Both the position numbers and the translations under genes were made by a program. From positions 62,139 through 126,138 of the forward strand of contig VZRR01006730.1 of NCBI GenBank assembly GCA_013398015.1: a stretch of 64,000 nt of DNA, written 5' to 3'. Shown here one piece after another: positions 55,101-64,000 of this stretch. The number at the start of each line of letters is the position of its first letter. Position 1 is the first letter of the stretch. A model generated the notes under the pieces. It was not told the origin of the DNA, did not search any database, and was given only the letters and a program-made list of their open reading frames with translations. This stretch comes from Oreocharis arfaki. Its lineage: Eukaryota; Chordata; Aves; Passeriformes; Paramythiidae.

Positions 55101-58100
55101 TCGGCCCCAGCACCATGACTGACGGCAGTGGCTCACCCTCTGCGTTTCAGCCCTGGTTAATTCATGGCTCAAGGCTGTCAGTCTTGCTGTTTGGCTCCTC
55201 AGCCAAATGCAGCAACAGATTGTTTACATCAGTGCTGTCAGGTTTCTTGATTGCCAGGAGGCAGATTATTTACTGTAGTGGCATATAAACTTCATAACAT
55301 TATGATGGTGGAAAGTTGTCAAGGGATATGAATGCCCAGAGTCAGCGCAGGAGGCTCCAAGGAGGTGGTTTTGGTTTAAATTAAGATAGAACACTGTCTT
55401 CCATGGATTTTGGGAAGGAAATTGCATTGTTGTAATGGGAACATTACTCTGAGTGTTAGGGCTGGCAAACTCTTTACTTTATGAAGCCTCTGTGGAGGAT
55501 CTGAGCTACTCTGGCAGATGTGCCTTAAAACAGATCTCACGTTTGCCCTGAGAAGGTGATGAAAAGGAGATGGCACCACGGCATCATGCAGAGCTTGGGG
55601 TGAGGCAGGATGGAGCTGCCATGAGAAGGGTGTTGGGAAAATGCCAGGAACTGTATAAAAAGTCTCAGTCCCTTCTGCTCCCAGACCCTGTTCTTCCCAG
55701 AAAACCAAATGTGAGCATTTTCTTGTGAAGGGCCAAGCATGAAGGTGGCATGGCTTTTGCCTTGCTTTGATTGAGGCATGGCCAGGCAGTGTCCTTCCAC
55801 CTGGCTTTGCCACTTGGAGAAGCCTGCCATGACAAACTGCCAAACTGTGGTGTTTCATTTCTTTGCCTTGCTACAGTCCTCCCCCAAGGCAGCTGCTGGT
55901 CCCTGGTGCTGCATCCGTCACCCTGACTTGCTCATTGAAAGAATAATACAGCTTAGAGGCTGTATCTCCTCCCCGTGGTGTCCCCAGCTCCTGACTGGCT
56001 GTGAGTTGTGCTCTTGCTCAGCCTAGGGGAAGATGGGTACAGAGAGGCTACACTGACGTAGCTGCCTGTCCCTTGTGAAGCAGTGCTGTCCTGGGGCCTC
56101 CAGGTTGGCCAGCCGGAGTGCCCAGTGACACTGACAGTCTTCTGAGCAAGTTTGCAAACTTGCTTAGATATTGCCATTGCTCTCATGCCCGTGCCCAGTA
56201 GCCCTGGCAGGGGCCTCTACGCAGCACGTGTGGGGACCTCAGGGACCACAGGGCTGGGAGGAGGTCCTCTGCAGCTGCATGCATCTGACCACCAGCTAGT
56301 TTCTAAGCACTTGCCTTGCTTTCTCACTAGCAGAGAGGTCTAAATTCATGTTGATCAGGCGCAGGGCTCACTGAGAGATAAGCAGAGACGTGTCGCCCTC
56401 CGAGTGCCCTGCTAGGATCACAAACTGGCTTCTGCAGCCTGGAGGGGCACCCTTACAGTTGCAGCAGTAATCCCCTCCTCTGCAGGGTGACAGCGCAACT
56501 GAGGATGTCCTTGGCCATGGTTTGCCCTGGGAATACCATGCTCCTGCAGCTCAGAAGCCTGGAAGTGGCCCATGTAGGTGGTGGCACTTGTTGCAGTAGG
56601 TCAAATGTATGAATCCTAAAATAGGTGAGCACAGCCTGTAGCACACCCCTCATGATGCTTTGAAAGGCTCATGGTTTGGGTGGAGCCTCCCTGCCCCTGG
56701 GCTAGGGGGAGCCCCATCTCCTTGCTACTAGAGGACCCAGCGTGGGGGAGCTCCTGACTCTGTTTTATTTGCGTGATGGTTGGAGAGATGGCAGCTGGAA
56801 TGGAAATTCTGAGTAGAAACAAACTGCACAGTTTGGGAACTTGCTGATCACTGCACACCTCACTGCAACCAAAGCCTGAGGGCTGCACCACATCTTGACC
56901 AGCATTTTCCCTTCCCCATCTGGCACAGGGGCACTCTTCCTCAGCAGACGGCATCTGTGCAGGTTGCTCTTTGTGTAACATCAGAGAGGCCTGGCTGGGG
57001 AGCCCCAGGGAGAGGAGAGGTCGGTGATGATGCGTGGGAAGCAGGACGGAAGAGCGGGGACAGGATCTTAGCAGGGGTGGTGTGAGGACAGCAGTGTACA
57101 TGGGAAGATTGAATATCAGAGCACTGAAAGGGGGGTGTGGGGTGTGCAAGCTTGTGATGGAAACAGGCTGAAGGCAACCAGGGGTGTGCCAGTGGGGTGG
57201 GAATGAGCAGCAGCTCTCCGGACGGGCTCCTGGGCTCTTGTCCCTCAGTCCCCCCAGTGCTCTGGTAGGAGGAGGCAGGGAGGCAGAAGCTCAGGAGATC
57301 TTGCTGTCACACTGGAGTGGCTATTAATAACACCCACACTTTCCTTGTGGTTGATCTGTACAAGTCAAGTGTCCTTGCCAGGGGAAGACAGCTTGTAAAC
57401 TGAAATGGGCTCCTGCTCACACTCTGCCGGCTCTAGTGCCACAGCAGCTCCCCCGCACCCACAGCTAGCCAGGACACAGGAATCCAGCCAGCTGCCATCA
57501 GGACAGGTGCTCGTCATGGAACAGGGCGAAGCTCTCAGACTTGTTTCCCTTGTAGTTCCATGGTTGGAAAAAATGCTTTCCAGTCGACTTCTTGGAGGCT
57601 TGCTGAAAGGTCAGGAGGATCTGATGGTGTTATTATGTCCAGACTTCTCTGTGGCTCAAGGTTTGTGCGTTTGCTGCCAGTAGCATCCTGCAGTAGGGTC
57701 CTCTTGCCTCCTTTGCTGCCAGGAGAGGGGTGCCAGATTTGTCACAGTGTTAAGGTAACCTGAGACTTCTCTTGCTTCTGGGCACTGGCAGGAGTAGGCC
57801 AGGCTACTGGAGGGATGAAGGGAATAATAATGCAGAGGAAGGGCCAAGAGGGCGTGTATGGCACAGGATCCCTCTGCCCGTCACAGAGGGCCTGTTAAGT
57901 ATGGTACGTGAGAGTTTGCTCAAGGCTAGTGAAGCAAAACAGAATAGTGGAGCTGAATATCCAGATCCTCTTCCTGATGTGGGCAGAGGTTATGTCATGG
58001 GGCACACTGCATGTTTAGCCCTAAGAGTCAGCCTGTCTGGTTTTGGGACTACCACCATCAAATGAGGGATAGCTGCTGGATGTCTGGAGAGATGTCTCAG

Positions 58101-59274
58101 TATCAGCTGATGCACAGGCTCTGTGGTTCACTGCAGTTACAAGATGCAAGTTTTTCCTCTTCGATCCCTGCTGTACTTTCCAAGGATGTTTAGATCTTGC
58201 TGGGACATGTTCCTGCTTCAGCAGCATCTCTGCCCACTGAGGCCAGGCAGGGTGTGTAGGATGCTTTGAGGAGTCTGGTAATAAAAAACACCCCACCTTT
58301 CAAGAGCTCTGATTGCAAATCATGAGCAGACCAGAGCTTCTATCTCCTTCCTTGTTCACAGAAGGAGGTTGAAATGATAGTGTGTATCTGCTCATAAGTA
58401 GAGTTGATATCCCAGTGCATGCAGCAGTACTTCCTTTCCTTTGCACCCTGCAAATGCCAGGCTGCCTCGATCCAGCCTCCTTACCTGAGCCAAGCAATGC
58501 GGTCTGCAGAGCAGCCACAGGTGCTGGCTCCTCTCCATCCTTTCTCAGTGACAAACAATGGAGATCCCAGAAATGTGCTGGTGTTAGGCCAGGGGCTTCC
58601 AGGGCTTAGCCCCCTTTGAGCTCCTCTCTGCCTATTGCATGGTTCCCCAGCTGCTCTGCACGCAGCTCTGCTAGCGCATATCAACCGTGGGCAGCCCCAG
58701 CAGTTCATCCATCTGCTCCACCAGCAGCAGCTCTCAACACCTGCGATACACCATTTGGAGCTCAGGTTGGAAGTGAGATGCAAGAGGTGGGAATATGTTC
58801 ACTCAACATATCTGAGCTGCCACATGCTGCTGTCATGGGCTGTCAGATGGCAGTCTTGTAATAACCTTCACCACTGGTGGTCAGAGCTTGATGCCTTGTG
58901 CCATTTGCAAACAGCCCTGAAGATAAAAAGGTCTGCAGTCAGCTAGTGCTCAAACATAAATGTCAAGCCAAGGTTGTTCTAGCAGATTTCCTCACGAGAC
59001 TGGTGCAAAAAGGAAGGAAGCTGTGTTGAGAGATCTTCCTGCCTGCAGCAGCAACACAGTGAGTGGTACAGCAGCTTTTTGCTGGTGGAATATCTGGGGC
59101 AGGAGGGAACAGCCATTCAGCTTATCTGAGGTGCCCTTGGTCAGTATGTCTCCCCCAGCAGCTAAAGCTGGCCAAAAAGGGTCTGTTGCAGTGTGCCACA
59201 TCCTGTGTTCTCGCTTGTGGTTTTTAATATGTTTTATTTGTTTAGACAGTTTTTAATACCTGTTGATGATGATG
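52123..59274 (+). other. DGKZ intronic sequence with one CpG cluster
   Basis: No exon was recognised. Frames at 53,068-53,364 and 53,557-54,063 have no family resemblance. A CpG-rich cluster lies near 53.6 kb and is listed separately. Confidence 0.6.
53530..53850. promoter_or_regulatory. Small CpG-rich cluster, possible alternative promoter
   Basis: A local concentration of CpG with GGCGCC, a GCATGCGC half-NRF1-like site near 53,615 and GGCGCGGCC stands out from its surroundings. No coding first exon could be tied to it. It may be an alternative DGKZ start region, or just a GC-rich patch. Confidence 0.35.
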
Positions 59275-59720
59275 ATGCTCATTGACAGCCATCTGAGCAT
59301 GTTCCAGTGTGTGCCAGGTGGCCACAAAGGCCAGCAGCGTCCTGGCCTTCAGTAATAGTGTGGCCAGCAGGACTAGAAAGTGACTGTTTCCCTGTACTCA
59401 GCACTGGTGAGGCCACAAGTGCTGTGTCCAGCTTTGGGCCTTCCTCCTGTCGTTGAGGTGCTGGAAAGGGCGTTGAGGTGCTGGAGCGCATCCAGAGAAC
59501 AGTACAGCTGGTGAAGAGTCTATGGAACAAATCTTAGGAGGAGCGGCTGAGGAAGCTGGGGAACCTGGAGAATAGGAGGCTTGTGGGAGACCTTATTGAG
59601 CTCTGCAACTACCTGAGAGGAGGTTGTAGCAAGGTGTGGGGTCAGTCTCTTCTCCCAGAAAACAAGTGATAGGGCAAGAGGAAATGGCCTCCAATTGCAC
59701 AGGGGAAGTTTAGATTTTCT
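59275..59720 (+). repeat. CR1 LINE fragment, sense, truncated at both ends
   Basis: This has 'ggccagcagcgtcctggcct'-type sequence, the 'tgtactcagcactggtgagg' segment, 'gctgtgtccagctttgggcc', a 'gagcgcatccagagaacagt' motif, 'gcggctgaggaagctgggga', 'ttattgagctctgcaactac' and 'agtgatagggcaagaggaaa', all in CR1 order. It lacks the 3' terminus. A short internal repeat (cgttgaggtgctgga, twice near 59,452-59,484) is a local tandem slip. Confidence 0.92.
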
Positions 59721-61528
59721 GACTCTATGCAATTTACTGTGCATCATCCTGCAGATAAGGGGGAGAGGGGACACGAATGGAGCACTGCAGTGTTGGGAAC
59801 AGGCTGGAAGCAGGGTCATCAGCAAAACGCTGATGCCCTTTGCAAAGCTGCATGGGCCTTGGTGGATTGAACCTTCTAGAGACCGAGTACCTGCCGGCAT
59901 TGCTTGCAGTGGTAGGACTTGAGAAATACTTCTGAGGAGGTGATGCTTTGGTTTTGCTTTCAGTTCAGCCAGGCTTTAGCTGCCCTGATGCTGCTCTCTG
60001 GAGGCCATTGTCTTCCATCCTTCCTTCCTTTCTCCTCCCTCCCTCCACTATGTTACTGAGTACAGGCATGGTGATAAGACCGTAGAAACTGAAGAGCTGG
60101 CTTCCTGGTCTACACGGCTGGAGGAGACCAAACCAAGCCTTGTCTTTTTCCAAAAATACAAACTCACCTTTGTAGTCACGTATTAAAAAGAGGTGCAGCC
60201 CAATGGATTGCTTGTGCTACAAGCACGATCAAAAACTCCAGTTTGTCCAGAAAATAAAAAGTATGTCCCATCTGAAATGCATTTCCCAAATAAAAAGGGA
60301 AGAAGCTTCTGATAAATTTGCCTGTTTGTGTGGACCTTGGGTCATTGGAAGTTTGGGCCAGAGTGAATCTCCAGAAGGTTCTCTCTGATATTACTGACCT
60401 GCAAGAAGGTAAAAGAGCATGGGAAGGGAGGAAGATAGAAGAAGGGGAGCAGATGTCAGTCTTAGTGGTAAGCAGCATGCCCATGCCCTTGTGTTGGGTA
60501 GGGGAGATGCCTTGCACAGCATGGAAATCATTGAGAGTGGTGGTAGCTTGTGTGTGCTTGCAGGCTGCCATGATCCAGAGTCCCCTGCCTTGGGAGCAAT
60601 CGAAGAGAAGTTTGCTTCTACTAAACTGTGGGTTTTTTTAAGCTGGCCTTGAATAAATCCTCTCTAGCAGCTGAAGAGAGGTGGCAGGTGGAGGGTGGGA
60701 AATGAAGCACTGTCTCTGGAGGAGGGGAGCACTGGAGCTAGCCAGACTCAGCTCCTTCCACTCAGGCCTTTTTGTGCTGAGCTGCTGCCTCTGAAAGTGT
60801 TGCAGCACCTTCCACCTGTGGCCCATGGCTTTCCACAGACTGCTGCAATGGCCAGGCAGCCTGTCAAGCTTTGAGGGCTTGGCAGGGAAAGGATGAGAGC
60901 CTTCATAAAGCTCTTTCTTCCATGAGAGGGAAGTTTTGCTCAGGACAGGTGGGATGATTTTCCTAGCTCTCCTCTGCCCTGCTCCAGCCTCTCCCAGCTT
61001 CCAGCTCTCCCAGACCCCTTCTGCCAAGTTTTCCTGCCCTGGTTTACTTGCCTGGTTCATTTTTTTCTGTAGGATTTGCAAGGGCTTAATTTCAATTTGC
61101 TACAAATTTGGTGGGACTGGTGCTTAGCCAGAGTGGTTCCTGTGGGGAAACCAGGTGGATCAGCATCAGGAGAGTGGCAGGGGTAGTTGAGGTGCTGGGC
61201 CTGATTGGCACCTCGGGGTGCACAGGGGCTCTGCTGATCCTGCAGTAGAGAGCAGGGAATGCAGAGGATCCTGGCTAGGTGGTGACACCAGCCCTGCCAC
61301 TGCAGCCCTCTGGGCTGAGCTGTGAGACTTGTGGAGCAGTAGAGCTGTGGGGAGCAAGACCCTGCCACATGCCTCCAGCAGCATTTCCATGTCTCCCACT
61401 CCCTGCTTCAGCACTCTGTCCCCTGCTTCCCCCTGTCCCCTTGCCCTGACAGCCACAGCGTGGCCTGGACTCGTAGGGAAACCTACTTAATTCCTCGTCT
61501 CTGTGTTAACAGCCACCATCCGGATGCA
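59721..61528 (+). other. Region upstream of the DGKZ long-isoform exon
   Basis: Nothing coding was recognised. Bases 60,010-60,048 are a C/T-rich simple repeat. Just before the METFF exon, a tract ending gttaacag (61,505-61,512) could be a splice acceptor, so an upstream untranslated exon is possible. Confidence 0.6.
60010..60048. repeat. C/T-rich simple repeat
   Basis: This is an imperfect run of CCTT and CCTC units (pyrimidine-only for about 30 bases). Confidence 0.7.
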
Positions 61529-62301
61529 ATGGAAACCTTTTTTAGGCGGCACTTTGGGCGCAAGGGGCGGCGCACCAGCGTGGTGGCTGTGCCCACGGGC
61601 AAGGCCAGGCGTCGCTCCCAGGTGGGGCTGCCCTCCGCCTCGCTGGCCCAGTGCCGCCGTGGCTCAGGCACCCCAGCAGCATCCCTCTCCTGCCTGGGCC
61701 TGGTCCGGCGCCCCGGCACCCGTCGCCGCTCCAGCACCACGCCGCCCTGCCTCAGCCCCAGGTTTGCCGTGCAGACGAAGCACAGGGGCCAGGCGCAAGC
61801 CATTGATGCCGAGCTGCTGGGTCCCACTGTCCTGGCCGGCCTCATTCCCACGGGAGAGAAGGGGGACAGGGCTCACTGCACTGACAGCTCCAGATCCGAG
61901 TCTCCAGAGGACGGTGGTGCAGCAGCAGGAGCTGAGCAGGGCCAGCATTGTGCTGAGGAGACGTGGCTGGCCATGCTGCCCCAGGTGCGGCCGCTCCAGG
62001 CAGGGCTGCTGTCGCGGGGCCCCCGCTGCCTGCGGCGCGCCTCCTCCCACCGCCTGCCCACCGAGGTCGTGTACGGCCGGGCTGCCTACGGCCTGCCAGG
62101 CCGCTACCGCCGCCTCAGCCAGCGCCGGCGCTCCAGCGACGCCCCTCAACCTGGGCTGCTCCCTCCTGGGCACCCACGGCTGCTGGCCCAGCACCGTGCA
62201 GGAGTTGCTGGAACCGGGTGCCCCTCTGCCACCCTCGTCAAGGGTTTGCGACCGAAGCCCACCTGCCACACCACCCCGGACAGCTGGAGCCCCCGGCTGC
62301 T
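61529..62301 (+). CDS. DGKZ: DGKZ long-isoform first coding exon
   Basis: ATG at 61529 in a GCAATGG context. An in-frame upstream extension of 23 codons exists, but METFFRRHF is the known start. The exon has 257 codons plus two bases and is CpG-rich and Arg/Ser/Pro-rich. The end was set at CTGCT|GTATGT: it gives DSWSPRLL followed by KAIAKS, parallel to human AWSALLA before KAITKS, and the phase (2) matches the next acceptor. The middle of the exon is divergent from human while the PTGKARRRS and RRASSH blocks are kept. Confidence 0.92.
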
Positions 62302-64000
62302 GTATGTATGGCGGCAGTGTGCAAGCAGGCAATGCCGTGGGGAGGGAAGAGTTGGGGTGCAGACCCAGGTTTGGTGGGAAAGGAGGAAAGGGACTCAGCG
62401 CCGTTGGCACTGGCTGCCATCGGTGTCTTGCAGTGCTGCTGGTGTACCTTGAGCATCTTCCGCTCGGGCCAGCACTGCCACTGATGCGCTTGGTGCAGCC
62501 CCTGGGGCTTGTGGGTGTCCTTTCCTGGCAAGCTGGAGCCAGAGGAAGGTGGTAGGCCTGGTTGCTGGCTGGAGATGCACACTTTCTCCTGCTGGCTGGA
62601 TTTCCTGCTCCTTTCCTCCACACTAGCACATCTGGGAGAAGCACACTAGCCCCAAACAAACAGCTGCTTTTATTCTGGCTGGTTGTACTGGTCCCTGAAA
62701 ACAGGCCAGACTCTGAGGTGCCTTGGTGTGGGAGAGATGCAGGGAGACTGTGGGACAGGAGCTCTAGATTGTCCCTGCAAAGGCAGTTCCACCACCACAG
62801 CTACATGGACACTCCCAGGGTGATTTACAATGGAATTGTCATCCCTGAGGGCATTAACCCAGCAGACCCAGGCTGTGCCTTTTGTTGGGTACAGAGTGTC
62901 TGGCTGAGATATCAGCAACATGGCCAGTTCCTCTTCATCCCACAGGAATGTCTCACAGGAACAGGTACTCCTCAGCCAGCTGGGCTGGAAATTCACCTCA
63001 TTTCCAGCCTCTTGGTCCCAAGGAGGCTTTTTTGCTCCAGCCTCACGTTGCATCTTAGAAGCAGGTTGTGCTTTGCATATATATTTAATAGCCAGCCCTC
63101 CTGTGTCTTCCAGGAAAGCTATTGCCAAATCCAGTCTCCAGCACATGGTAGCCCAGCCAAACCCAGCACTAGCCCTGAGGAGCGACTCGGAGAGGCAGAT
63201 ACGCAGCACCGTGGATTGGACCGTAAGTTGTAGTGTGTTTTGCTGGGCATTGCATGGAATGGGCTCTTGGCCAAGAAGCAGCAGGCTCTTCCTGGGTTGA
63301 GGCTTCCCAGGTGACTAACTTCGACATATTTATGGCCTCTGCCATTGCCACCAGCTGGTGCCAGCATCTGTGCTGCTGGCAGCGCTACTTGATGCTGCAA
63401 GAGAAAGGCTGTGGAGGCACAGGTGGTTCCTGGAGGGATGGCATAACTACTCCACTGCCAGCTTTTCTGCTTCTGACAGCCAAGATTTGGTGGCTGGGGC
63501 CAAGCAACAGGAGCAAGCCCCTGTTCCTTCACAGGCAAAGCCCCGCAGGTTTTAAGCTGCACCCTCAGGCTGTAGAGCAGAAGCCGGTTCAGGAAAGTCC
63601 CCTGCACTGACTTTGCCCTGATGCCTCCTCCCAGGGTGATGAAAGCAGCTCTCCTGTGCAGGACACTGCAAGTGGTTTGTAGGTCTTGGAGTTGGTTTCC
63701 TGGGGCCCTCTTGTTGACAACAGGTGAGCCATGGCAGCAGCTTTGTGAGGTTTCCTCTGTCCAGATGTCCTTGGTTGTTGTGTGCATCTTGTCTCCTGGC
63801 CTCCACCTAGCTCCAACCTCCCACCCCCAGCATTGTCCAGTATCTTGTCCCTTGCCCAAAGCATTTTAGGGGCTCAGATGCCTCTCTGAGAATGCTCTCA
63901 GAGCATGTGTTATCTTGTGTCTTTCAGGAGGCTGCGGTCTATGGGGAGCACATCTGGTTTGAGACCAATGTCTCTGGGGACTTCTGCTATGTTGGGGACC
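61529..64000 (+). CDS. DGKZ: DGKZ, diacylglycerol kinase zeta, long isoform N-terminus (partial, runs off the edge)
   Basis: Exons: 61529-62301, 63114-63222, 63928-64000 and beyond. They join in frame into 318 codons. The protein starts METFFRRHF as in the human 1117-residue long isoform and keeps its Arg-rich phosphorylatable motifs (GKARRRS, RRASSHRLP, YRRLSQRR). It then enters the shared KAIAKSSLQH segment, ERQIRSTVDW, and the opening of the first C1 domain (GEHIWFETNVSGDFCYVG). DGKZ uses ATP to phosphorylate diacylglycerol to phosphatidic acid and so ends DAG signalling. The C1 domains, MARCKS-like nuclear signal, catalytic domain and ankyrin repeats of the family lie beyond the window. 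It is 35 kb downstream of CREB3L1 in the same orientation, as in human. Confidence 0.95.
62302..63113 (+). other. DGKZ intron
   Basis: This 812-base intron ends in ctgtgtcttccag. Open frames crossing it are continuations of neighbouring exons or chance. Confidence 0.85.
63114..63222 (+). CDS. DGKZ: DGKZ shared exon: KAIAKS...STVDW
   Basis: This 109-base exon begins with the third base of a split codon and encodes KAIAKSSLQHMVAQPNPAL then SDSERQIRSTVDWT. It is common to all DGKZ isoforms in mammals. Phase 0 end at ACC|GTAAGT. Confidence 0.95.
63223..63927 (+). other. DGKZ intron
   Basis: This 705-base intron ends in tgtgtctttcag. Nothing else was recognised. Confidence 0.85.
63928..64000 (+). 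CDS. DGKZ: DGKZ exon opening the first C1 domain (cut by window edge)
   Basis: This encodes EAAVYGEHIWFETNVSGDFC then YVGD, matching human ESATYGEHIWFETNVSGDFC. The His and first Cys of the C1 zinc-finger fold are visible. The exon continues past 64,000. Confidence 0.96.

Noticed and set aside
61664..62659. 331-codon frame on the - strand and 350-codon frame in another + frame over the DGKZ first exon
   Set aside because: They are shadows of a GC-rich coding exon. Only the METFF frame matches a known protein and has fitting splice phase.
1..64000. tRNA, rRNA, CRISPR array, phage, toxin or defence genes
   Set aside because: I looked on both strands and saw none. The window is ordinary vertebrate sequence with two known genes.

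Overview
The window looks like nuclear DNA from a bird. Several CR1 LINE fragments are present, two of them ending in or near the CR1-type ATTCTRTG-like 3' repeat. Two vertebrate genes can be recognised in intron-split form, both on the + strand and in the order CREB3L1 then DGKZ, as on human chromosome 11p11.2. I could not assign a species. Nothing suggests bacterial, plasmid or viral DNA, and I found no tRNA, rRNA, CRISPR or operon structure.

Region 1 (1-1,500) is a poorly joined contig junction. A 416-base block at 158-573 recurs at 1,055-1,470 with five mismatches and no indels. Single N characters at 574 and 1,054 bound an inserted CpG-rich, promoter-like fragment. CREB3L1 exon 1 (start codon plus about 34 codons in human) should lie near here but is not visible.

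Region 2 (7,680-28,960) is CREB3L1 (OASIS). Eleven coding exons, equivalent to human exons 2-12, join in frame into 467 residues plus a stop. They carry the N-terminal activation region, the bZIP domain, one transmembrane helix, an RXXL site-1-protease motif and a short ER-luminal tail. A 3' UTR of about 2.3 kb ends at three overlapping AATAAA signals. Intron 9 holds a long, old antisense CR1 copy.

Region 3 (28,960-61,528) is intergenic and 5' regulatory space of DGKZ. It holds an alternative DGKZ first coding exon (34,456-34,694), two identical MEF2-consensus sites about 0.9 kb apart, a CpG island (about 40,440-42,600) interrupted by a 353-base N gap, a smaller CpG cluster near 53.6 kb, and scattered CR1 pieces.

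Region 4 (61,529-64,000) is the start of DGKZ, running off the right edge: the long-isoform first coding exon, the shared second exon, and the start of the exon that opens the first C1 domain. Both alternative first exons end in phase 2 and fit the shared exon at 63,114, which supports alternative-promoter use.

The two genes are not known to act in one pathway. CREB3L1 is an ER-anchored stress and secretory transcription factor. DGKZ is a lipid kinase that turns diacylglycerol into phosphatidic acid. I did not find an undescribed system. The points most worth checking are the assembly error over CREB3L1 exon 1, the NAGNAG acceptor at exon 5, the alternative DGKZ exon, and the gap in the DGKZ CpG island.
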